The notes under the pieces were generated by a model that was given only the letters and a program-made list of their open reading frames with translations, had not been told where the DNA came from and ran no database searches. From assembly GCA_032622095.1 (NCBI GenBank), contig CP136066.1, positions 231,390,961 through 231,454,960 of the forward strand: a stretch of 64,000 bases of DNA, written 5' to 3'. Both the position numbers and the translations under genes were made by a program. The DNA comes from Siphonodentalium dalli. Taxonomy: Eukaryota; Mollusca; Scaphopoda; Gadilida; Siphonodentaliidae. Positions within the stretch are counted from its first letter, which is position 1. Each line of letters starts with the position of its first letter. This document shows positions 37,501-49,500 of this stretch, one piece after another.

Positions 37501-40500
37501 GGTTACAAGCCTGAGTTTAATGTGCCTGTCATTTGCAGAATGAGGTCCCCAGAGGGTGAATTTAGTGATGTTATCCTGCATAGCGGGCTACATCACTTAA
37601 TTAATTCACCCTCTGGGAACATCATTCTGCATGGCTTCATCTGCTATGGGAGACACAGACTCAAATTTAAGTTCCAAAATGGTGAAATTTGTGATGTACA
37701 CCCATTGGGAACTTTGATTATGCAATGTGTCGTCTGCCAATTTGGGGATATAGAGAAAAAAACTAAAAAAGAAATAGAATCTATGTTAAGAAGTTTCTAT
37801 AGAAATTTGATAATAAAGAAACTTTCGAGAGAATATGAGGCCTAAGCAGAATGAGATCCCTAGAAGATGAATTTAGTGATGCTAGCCCACTATGCGGGAT
37901 AGCGTCACTAAATTCACCCTCTGGGGACCTCATTCTGCATATATCCGGTACCATATTCAAATGCCTTGATAAAATTTCATCTCTAAAATTGACATGACCG
38001 ATCACATGTAGAGGTCACCCAATTGACAATGCATGGATATGCAATGTTAGCATACAAAATGCAAGGCGATCATGAATTCGATCATGGCTTTTGACAGGCA
38101 CACTAAACTCACCCATCCATTCATGAATACATGTTAACTCACCCATCCATGGTTTTTAAAATGAGTTCTTCCCTTTCTTATTTTAAGCTCTTGAAGTACG
38201 TACCTACAGTAGAAGAAGCGATGATTCTAACAGAGAATTCCCATGAATTCGAAAATATGGCTCGAGTGGACAAATTCCTCTATGAAATGAACAGGTAATT
38301 ATAACATGGCTTGGTGGATAAATTCCTCTATGAAATTAACAGGTAATAATAACATGGCTTGGTGGATAAATTCCTCTATGAAATTAACAGGTAATAATAA
38401 CATGGCTTGGTGGATCAATTCCTCTATGAAATTAACAGGTAATTATAACATGGCTCAAGTGGATAAATTCCTCTATGAAATTAACAGGTAATTAAAACAT
38501 GGCTTGGTGGATAAATTCCTCTATGACATTAACAGGTAATTAAAACATGTCTTGGTGGATAAATTCCTCTATGAAATTAACAGGTAATTAAAACATGTCT
38601 TGGTGGATAAATTCCTCTATGAAATTAACAGGTAATAATAACATGGCTTGGTGGATAAATTCCTCTATGAAATTAACAGGTAATTAAAACATGGCTTGGT
38701 GGATAAATTCCTCTATGAAATTAACAGGTAATAATAACATGGCTTGGTGGATAAATTCCTCTATGAAATTAATAGGTAATTAAAACATGGCTTGGTGGAT
38801 AAATTCCTCTATGAAATTAACAGGTAATAATAACATGGCTTGGTGGATAAATTCCTCTATGAAATTAACAGGTAATTAAAACATGGCTTGGTGGATAAAT
38901 TCCTCTATGAAATTAACAGGTAATAATAACATGGCTTGGTGGATAAATTCCTCTATGAAATTAACAGGTAATAATAACATGGCTTGGTGGATAAATTCCT
39001 CTATGAAATTAACAGGTTATTAAAACATGGCTTGGTGGATAAATTCCTCTATGAAATTAACAGGTAATTAAAACATGGCTTGGTGGATAAATTCCTCTAT
39101 GAAATTAACAGGTAATTATAACATGGCTTGGTGGATAAATTCCTCTATGAAATTAACAGGTAATTAAAACATGGCTTGGTGGATAAATTCCTCTATGAAA
39201 TTAACAGGTAATTAAAACATGGCTTGGTGGATAAATTCCTCTATGAAATTAACAGGTAATAATAACATGGCTTGGTGGATCAATTCCTCTATGAAATTAA
39301 CAGGTAATTAAAACATGGCTTGGTGGATAAATTCCTCTATGAAATTAACAGGTAATTAAAACATGGCTTGGTGGATAAATTCCTCTATGAAATTAACAGG
39401 TAATTATAACATGGCTTGGTGGATAAATTCCTCTATGAAATTAACAGGTAATTAAAACATGGTTTGGTGGATAAATTCCTCTATGAAATTAACAGGTAAT
39501 TAAAACATGGCTTGGTGGATAAATTCCTCTATGAAATGAACAGGTAATTATAACATGGCTTGGTGGATAAATTCCTCTATGAAATTAACAGGTAATTAAA
39601 ACATGGCTTGGTGGATAAATTCCTCTATGAAATTAACAGGTAATTAAAACATGGCTTGGTGGATCAATTCCTCTATGAAATTAACAGGTAATTAAAACAT
39701 GGTTTGGTGGATAAATTCCTCTATGAAATTAACAGGTAATTAAAACATGGCTTGGTGGATAAATTCCTCTATGAAATGAACAGGTAATTATAACATGGCT
39801 TGGTGGATAAATTCCTCTATGAAATTAACAGGTAATTAAAACATGGCTTGGTGGATAAATTCCTCTATGAAATTAACAGGTAATTAAAACATGGCTTGGT
39901 GGATCAATTCCTCTATGAAATTAACAGGTAATTAAAACATGGCTTGGTGGATAAATTCCTCTATGAAATTAACAGGTAATAAAAACATGGCTTGGTGGAT
40001 AAATTCCTCTATGAAATTAACAGGTAATAATATGGGACGATTAGTCAAAAAAAAAACATTGCTTCATGGATTATATTTCAATTTTTATGACAACATTGAT
40101 ATTTTTTGTTGGGATCATGTTTCATTTTTAGATACATGTAAATCTGGAATTGAATTTATAGTAGACTATGCTCATGAACATAAACATATGAATAATTAAG
40201 TTGGTTTGTTCTCATTTGCAGTATCAACCATTATGAAACTCGTCTCAATGCCTTATACTTCAAGAAAAAGTTTCCGGAGAGGATGACATACTTGAAAGGG
40301 AAAGTACATGGTAAATATATGATATCATTCTTATGAATGTATATGGTAAATATATATCATTTTCATGAAAGTACATGGTAAATATACGATATCATTCTCA
40401 TGAAACCCCTAGCTATTACATATTTTCTTATCTTTCACTAGTGGCGAATAAGCGTGGGCTTCCCACCAACTTGGCAGCGCGCCAACAAATGACTTTACAT

Positions 40501-43500
40501 TGAATCAGGCAGATTAATACTATTTCATAAAGCAGCACATGGCAACAACACCAGTCAATGCAAAATGCTTTGTTCATTAAAGTTAAATTATTGTCCAAAT
40601 TTGTTGCACTAACCCAGGGTTTCCGCTTGGGAAAAATAAATGGGTCCGGTCCTGGGTGGGGAGGGGCACAGTTCGACGGGAGCGACCATGGTTCGTGCAT
40701 GCATAAGAAAATGTTCCGTTTTACAACGCCAGTTCCATGCATCTGAGACACGGAGAAATACACATGCATGCGTCATCAGCATGTCACATCTAATCGGCTA
40801 ACGATGGACGGTAGCAAAGTTTTCCTACCGGCACAATCACGACGGCGGACGTTGCCTTCAGAAACGAATGAGGATGTCAATCAGTGTCCTTCTGTAAACG
40901 GTGCTCGCAAAAATGTGCATTCTCGGACAAAGCACCCAGCGTTTTTTTAAAGGTGATTTACTGAAATCTTAGGAATGTGGACAGACATGAAATCTTTGGT
41001 GCAATGTGGAGGCCAGTGCAAAGGTCAAACTGGGATCAGAGTGCTACATCGCTAGTCTCCCCAAGCTGTAAAATAGGGTGGCAGGGTAACATCGCAAGAG
41101 CTACACTCTGACCTTCACCCCAGAATGGCAGTCACGTTATATTAAACTAATTAACGGATCTCTTTCAGGTGGTTTTTAGAACACCAAAGTGGGTGGAACA
41201 TCCTGATATATAAGTAAAATTGTACATGCGGGGTGGGTGGAGTCGATTAGTAGCCTATAGATGCACGCCATACAAGTATACCGTTAACCGAGGTCAAGGA
41301 CGAGTATAGCTCTTCCGACGTTACCACTCTCCCGTAAAACAATTCAGTCCCCTCGCTAATTAAGCTATAGCAGGGGACTTTCAGCTTGAGTCTCCCCTTA
41401 TGTAATTGGAAATTCTAATTTATAATAATTAGAACTAATTTATAATGATCTTACAATCGCTCTATTGGGCAACTATTCGTGACTTTTTCCCCACGGTTTG
41501 AAGGGAATCAAGGTCGGAAACCTAAGGAATTCAAGGGCTTGGAAAATTTATTTTAATATTGAAGAATTGACTCCACAGAAGGCGAATTTGGTGACGCTAG
41601 CAGACTAGCGCCACTAAATTCACTTTCCGAGGACCATTCGTAAAATTTTCGAACAGTTATTTTACAAAACTTGTTGAGGTCGACAACAATTGGAACCATT
41701 GTCTATGGCCAATACATATTATTGCAACATGCTCAGCAATAATTCTGTGGTTTCCTGGAACTGAACGCGACGTAAAAAAACAGACCCATTTATGGCACCG
41801 ATTTGCTGACGAAATAAGTCTGCAGCTGACGCACTTGAAGCTCGAGCAATTCTGATGGCACTGATGTTTTCTGCCTTTGATGTTTGCCGCCTTTGATGTT
41901 TTGCTCCAATGTATTTGCGTGCTATTCTTATTGTTTTTTTTTTCGGGAGATGATCTGTGTCGATTTCATTTTGTCAATATTAATGAAAATAATTGTAGAT
42001 ATATATGGCAAGCCGTTTTCACATTTTCTATTGATTTAGACTTAAGTCCAATTATTTGGACTTAAGTCCAAATAATTGGACTTATGTCCAAATAATTGGA
42101 CTTAAGTCCAAATAGCGAATTGGACTTAAGTCCAAATACCACATAATTGTGAATTCGGCGAGGAATTGGACTTAAGTCCAATTGATTTGGACTTAAGTCC
42201 AAATACCGATATTTTCATCTATTTGGACTTAAGTCCAATTCCTCGCCGAATTCACAATTATGTGGTATTTGGACTTAAGTACAATTCATTTGGACTTAAG
42301 TCCAATTCATCTGTATAAGAAACACCCCCATCAGATATTAAGCAGGTCTGATTTTGCTCATAGGGCGGAGTTGTGGGAAAATGGCCGTTTACATTTGAGT
42401 ATCTAGAATGAGTTCGCAAACCAGGTCTGGCCGGATATTTTAAGCGGACTTATTGGACTTTGTTTATTTTTTTGTGTGCATATGGACGACGCCATAGGGC
42501 TCATTTCCACAAATGTCAACGGATTTCAAAGATTTTTGGTATATGAGTTCACATGACCAGTATCTAAAATGAGTTCGCAAACCTGGTCCGGCCGGATATT
42601 TTCAGCAGAGTTATTGGAATTTGTTTATTATTTTTGGTGCAAATGGACAACGTCACATGGCTAGTACCTAAAATGAGTTCGCAAGCCAGGCTTTTTGACA
42701 AAATCCTACCTCTTGTTTAGCACATACTGAGAACGCAAACATTAATGAGAATGCACTTCCCCCAACTGCACATCGGGGTTTCCGCGTGGGAGTTCGTGCG
42801 CCTTGCTGACTGGGTCATCGAGGTCCCCTCCATTTAGTACCATGTGCCTTACTTACTGAGTCATCGGGACGGGAACTTAAAATAATGCCAAGCATAGTGT
42901 GTGTAGAGGAGACATTGCAACATAGCCTGTGTGTTTTGTGTCCAGCAGTATTGCGTGAACGATTCTTTTGACAAATATGTTTTAAGCCGTTTTTTGCTCT
43001 TATCCTCATTTGACTTTTCCAAAAGGCCTCCGGTCTACCTGCCGGCATCTCACTTTGACTTGTTTTTGTCATTCTGGTGTGCCAGGTTTGGTGTTCACTA
43101 CGTCTCGGACAACGTGTTACCTGGTCAGACACCCACTTAGCAAATATTGCTTACACATAAAAACAAAATCCTACCTCTTGTTTAGCACATACTGAGAACG
43201 CAAACATTAATGAGAATGCACTTCCCCCAACTGCACATTTCGGCGGGGGATACCGTGACATTACCGTCGTCGGGGGATACCGTCGTCTCAACTGCTTGTA
43301 TATTTTGGAACTTATAGACTCGAAAACTGCTCGACCGATCCAACTCACTGACTGCCCAGCTAACTCATGTAGTCTCTGTACGCCAAGTTATACACAATTG
43401 ACATATAATTCTACAGCCGAATGTTAAACTACCCCGCCCCCATTGACCATCCTATCTTTCTGACCTTTCTTAAACCTAACTACTCTCCTTTCGTCCCATT

Positions 43501-46500
43501 GGTTACCTTTAATTCCCTAATCACACCCCACTCCAGTTCTTATCTTATCTCTTGTTATCTTTTGTTGAGTGCGATCTATATCAAAATCACCAATAAGTTA
43601 TTTAAAGTACAAACCAGAAAAATTCCCGTCTGACACGCCCGAACGGCCTTATGTAGTTCGGAAAATTTAAGCGATCTGGGAGAGGACTTACAAAAAAGCC
43701 ACAATAGGCTTGTTGTCTCATCCCTTTCCAATCACCCATACTCATCCATTAGCATTTTTGTAAAATATTCAACTTGTTTTGTATTGGGAATAAATATTGT
43801 TTACACCAACTCAAATTTAGAATGTAGGCCTTCTTTGATCTAGGGAACAATATGGGTGGGTCCAATTTCACGTGCGACCATGTCCTTGACCTCGCTCATA
43901 TACGCTCATACAGGCATAATTCTGGACAAAGAAATCCCTAAATAGCCCAGACAAAGTCGGCACATCAGCTAGTGTTATATAATATGGAATATGTTGTATG
44001 TAATGTGATCTGGGCATTCGAAAATTAAGTGCACCTTTAAGCTCTCTATAAAAACTATCCATGATTATTATTTCTATCTTTCTCTTTCAGCTGTTTACGA
44101 TGCATCAAAACAAGTTTCTTCAAGTAGAAAGCTGAAGAAATTACTGGAACTTGTGCTAGCTTTCGGTAACTACATGAACAAAGGACAGAGGGGTAACGCT
44201 TACGGATTCAAACTTCCAAGTTTAAACAAGATTGTGGACACTAAGTCAAGTTTAAATAAAAATATGAACTTACTCAACTATCTGGCTGACGTGATCGAGA
44301 AAACGTTCCCGGAATTACTCAAGCTCGAGAATGAGCTGAGTGCTGTCAAGAGTGCTAAAGTCAAGTAAGTCAAATTGGCAAAAGTTTTTTTGTTTTAATA
44401 TTTTTATTCAGATCATTTTTTATTTCATCATATGACAATAGTGTTATTCAATAGTATATACCTTTTTCAAATATGTATGCATGATTAAATGTCATTTATA
44501 GATATAGAGAAGCAGAGTATATTGCGAGTAATTTTTAGATAATCAGTTTATTTGAGAAATGTGGATATTTATAATCACTTTCTTTCTGAACTGTCGTGGG
44601 GAAAGTTATTAAATCCATATTATGAGCATGTTTGAGTAATAGGTTCACTGAGAAGTAAATATTGCCTCGTTTTCAATTCTAAGAATTGCTTCCAGAGCTT
44701 TCCATCGTTCCCCATATTTTTGACTTCTATCATTCAAGGAATATGTGTTTAGAGTTTCAATTCTTTTATAATATTTAAAAAATTCAATAAGTCCATTTAC
44801 AGTTGGGTTGGTAGCTCTCAATTTACATGAGTATATAAATTTACTATAAAATATTGTACAGATATAAACCGGCAAAAGTACTAAAGTCAAGTACAGTACT
44901 GCTCTAATTAATCGACTCCTTAACCACAGCAGAATTATGGGTAACCCTGTGCCAATGCATTCTCTGATATATATGCGAGTCAACCATAGGTCGCCTCGCA
45001 TATATAAGAGAATGCATTGACCTAACAAATTTTATATTATTTTTTATAATGTAAAAAATATTTAAATAATAAAACATTATTAAAGAATGTAAGAAATAAT
45101 GATCAAAAATGATAAAAAAATTGTTCAAGAATGTAAGAACAAATAATAAAAGTTGATAAAGAATGTAAGAAAAAATGATAAAAATGTTAAAATTGTTAAA
45201 AAATCAATCAAAAATGATAAAAATTGCTTAGAATGTAGGAAAAAATGATAAAAAAAAATTGTTAAGAGCTCAGTGAGAGCTTTCCGATGAATGGCAACAA
45301 GCCATATTTCCGACTAAATCCTGAAAAGGTACCCATAATTCTGCTGTGGTTATGGAGTCGATTAATTAGGGCATTACTGTAAGTTATTGATGCCTGTCTT
45401 TCTCTAAATGCACGGAACAGGAATTTAGTAGTTTGTCGTGGAAAGTTATCAAATAAATGTTTGGCCATATAAGTAAGAGAGTTCACACCGTTGATATGGA
45501 AATTGGCACTATGAAAATTGTCCGTCCGGAAATTATCAAATGCTTTGCACTGAAATAAAAGATGGAGTTCGTCCTCCACAGACTCTTTGATTGACAGAAC
45601 ACACATATTCAGTCGTCCAAGTCTTCATTTCACCATCGACAGGTCTCTATTCGTAGCGGCAGCATACCACACCAAAATTGGGCAACAACTGAACATTCTC
45701 TTAAACCCTTTACCCAACAAACCGGCCAAAACCGGCCAAATAAAGCTTCAACAGCCTAAAATATCTCCGGTCTGTCTCAATAGAACCATACAAATATGGA
45801 TATCATTGGAACCGGCTCCTTGACCACATTGTGATAGTTACAGTAAGCCCTGTGCCAATGCATTCTCTTATATATGCGAGTCGACCATAGGTCGCCTCGC
45901 ATATATAAGAGAATGCATTGGCCTAAAAAAAAATCTTTTTTTAACACTTTTTACCATTTTTTCTTACATTCTTTAACAATTTTATAATTTTTAATATGTT
46001 AAGCCAATGCATTCTCTTATATATGCGAGGCGACCTATGGTCGACTCGCATATATAAGAGAATGCATTGGCACAGGGCCCTTCTGTTGGGTAAAGGGTTA
46101 ACTAATGTTCAGTTTTATGTTTCTGTGAGATATTCCGTTGAATAATTGATTAATTGTCGTATTGCAGATTCTCAGATTTAGAAACAGATATGGGAGTTCT
46201 GCGTTTAGGTCTGAAGGAAATAGAGAAGGTACGTTGATTATAATGTGTCTGTTATTAGCAGAATGAGGTCCCAAGAGGGATAATTTAGTGACGCTATCCC
46301 ACACGGTGGCTGAATGAGGTCCCCAGAGGGTTAATTTAGTGAAGCTATCCCACACGGTGGCTGAATGAGGTCCCCAGAGGGTTAATTTAGTGACGCTATC
46401 CCACACGGTGGCTGAATGAGGTCCCCAGAGGGTTAATTTAGTGACGCTATCCCACACGGTGGCTGAATGAGGTCCCCAGAGGGTTAATTTAGTGACGCTA

Positions 46501-49500
46501 TCCCACATGGTGGCTGAATGAGGTCCCCAGAGGGTTAATTTAGTGACGCTATCCCACATGGTGGCTGAATGAGGTCCCCAGAGGGTTAATTTAGTGACGC
46601 TATCCCACACGGTGGCTGAATGAGGTCCCCAGAGGGTTAATTTAGTGACGCTATCCCACACGGTGGCTGAATGAGGTCCCCAGGGGGTAATTTAGTGACG
46701 CTATCCCGCACGGTGGCTGAATGAGGTCCCCAGAGGGTTAATTTAGTGACGCTATCCCACACGGTGGCTGAATGAGGTCCCCAGAGGGTTAATTTAGTGA
46801 CGCTATCCCGCACGGTGGCTGAATGAGGTCCCCAGAGGGGTAATTTAGTGACGCTATCCCGCACGGTGGCTGAATGAGGTCCCCAGAGGGGTAATTTAGT
46901 GAAGCTATCCCACACGGTGGCTGAATGAGGTCCCCAGAGGGTTAATTTAGTGACGCTATCCCACACGGTGGCTGAATGAGGTCCCCAGAGGGTTAATTTA
47001 GTGATGCTATCCCGCACGGTGGCTGAATGAGGTCCCCAGAGGGTTAATTTAGTGACGCTATCCCACACGGTGGCTGAATGAGGTCCCCAGAGGGTTAATT
47101 TAGTGACGCTATCCCACACGGTGGCTGAATGAGGTCCCCAGAGGGTTAATTTAGTGACGCTATCCCGCACGGTGGCTGAATGAGGTCCCCAGAGGGGTAA
47201 TTTAGTGAAGCTATCCCACACGGTGGCTGAATGAGGTCCCCTGAGGGGTAATTTAGTGGCTGAATTACGCCCAAAGTGAGCTTATGTTAATTTGTGTTCT
47301 TTATTTATTTAATAAAAAATTTTAATCAAATTTTTGAAAATCTAACGCCGTCATAACCTCCACCAGGTTACCCTGAGTCACCACACCAAATTTAGTTGAA
47401 ATCAGACCAGCAGTCTGGGAGAAAAATGCGCGCAGGAAGACGGACAGACAGATCCTACTCTTTTATATATATAAACTAGTCTGGATGCAGTCAAGCCTTG
47501 AAATGGTGCATCTGTCATTTGCAGAATGAGGTCCCCAGAGGGTGAATTTAGTGATGCGGGGTAGCATCACTAAATTCACCCTCTGGGAACCTCATTCTGC
47601 AAATGACAGACGCACTATTTCAAGGCTTGGATGCAGTGTGTCTCACATAACTATGTTGTTGAATTTCAATGTGTAAATCAATGAATATTAATATTATCAT
47701 AACTATGTTGTTAGGGAATCATTAAATCTGAATCTTTATTAATATCATCATAACTATGTTGTTAGGGAATCATTAAATCTGAATCTTTATTAATATCATC
47801 ATAACTATGTTGTTAGGGAATCATTAAATCTGAATCTTTATTAATATCATCATAACTATGTTGTTAGGGAATCATTAAATCTGAATCTTTATTAATATCA
47901 TCATAACTATGTTGTTAGGGAATCATTAAATCTGAATCTTTATTAATATTATCATAACTATGTTGTTAGGGAATCAATAAATCAATCAATATTAATATCA
48001 TCATAACTATGTTGTTAGGGAATCATTAAATCTGAATCTTTATTTTATCAGGAACTTGAATACCACAAAACTATGGAACCCGATTCTGAGGATAAGTTTG
48101 AAACGGTGATGAAGAATTTTCAGACATTGGCTTCTTACAATTTCTCTGAGTTGGAGGAGACGTCGATAGAGATGAAGAAAAAGGTAATAGTTTGAAGTTC
48201 ATCACTTTCGATGAAATGCTCAATACCCCTGGGGAGTGTAGTTAGGTTAGTTAGTATAAAAATTGTGATTTTTAGCAACTTTGTTTGATACCACCTAACC
48301 TAACTATTCTCCCGAGCGATAGTGTTTGATACCACCTAACCTATAGCTATTCTCCCCAGGGGTATTGGGTATTTTGTTTAAAACCACCTAATCCTAACTA
48401 TTCTGCCCAGGGGTACTGGGCATTTCATCAAAAGTGACTAACTTCTTCTCATGAATATATATAGCCAGTCCTTCGATTTTGAGGTGCGCAATTGCGCTTG
48501 GATCTAAAAACCAGCGAGTTATTAAATACGCACGCCGAAAATTTCAAATGCGCACCTCGGAATTTTCAACCAGTGAACGAGATTTTAACAAACAACACAC
48601 CAATGGTTAAACGCCGACAAGACTAATCACCATGTATCTTTCTCAGCAGTGATGACGATGATTACGAACCTGGTAACGAAATTCCGATACTATCAAAGCG
48701 AAAGAGGGTTGACTCGTCGGATTCCGGTGAATCTGATTGCGGTAACGATTAGGATTCCACTTCCGAGTTTGAAACTTTAAGCGAGTCTGATGAGCATGCG
48801 CTCTCAGACGCGGAAGTCGACCAATTAGGTTGGCGATTATCGCATTACGATAGGGGAACACTCCGACGTTCGTACTCAGATATCACCAATTTTTTTACCT
48901 AGCTTGCCTGTTCTGGGTTTCACAGGAAAAAAATGGCTAATTTGATTCTGTTTGTTGTTATATATCAGGGTTTCCGCTAGGGATCGGGGGAATGGGTCTG
49001 GTAGCTGCTATGGGGGAAACCAGTACCAGTAAATAATTAAATATATGAAGACTGATTTATCTGTAATTTCGCCATTTCCGTACCGGCCGGTGTATATATA
49101 AGTCGCAACTTTCTAACCCAATTTCCCTTATTAAAAACTTCCTGCGACTTATGGATCGGTATGTCATGAGGGGCATTTTTCATCAGGATTTTGAGAAACA
49201 GAGGCGACCACAGATAAGCAACAAGACAAAATGCCGGCGCAAACTAAATCTAAAAAGATGATAAATCCGATATAAAAAGAAAAGAAATAAACAAACCCAT
49301 TCTCACTGTGTCTGTGTGTCTTTATTTTATTCCCTGTCTCACACATTTATATCAATTTATATGTATTAGTATCTGATAAGAGCAGCAAAACATTGGGCGT
49401 CCTTGACCTGATTAATAATTGTGGACACGTGCATGATATTCAATGACTGCGGTATAATAGCTTTTATTATCTCTATTATTGTGACACAGTTAACTGCACG

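Noticed and set aside
46098-47221. Two long reverse-strand ORFs of about 190 residues made of [16 protein letters not shown] repeats
   Set aside because: The frame is open only because the 51-bp repeat period is a multiple of three. The sequence is an amplified hairpin arm with no start context, splice logic or homology.
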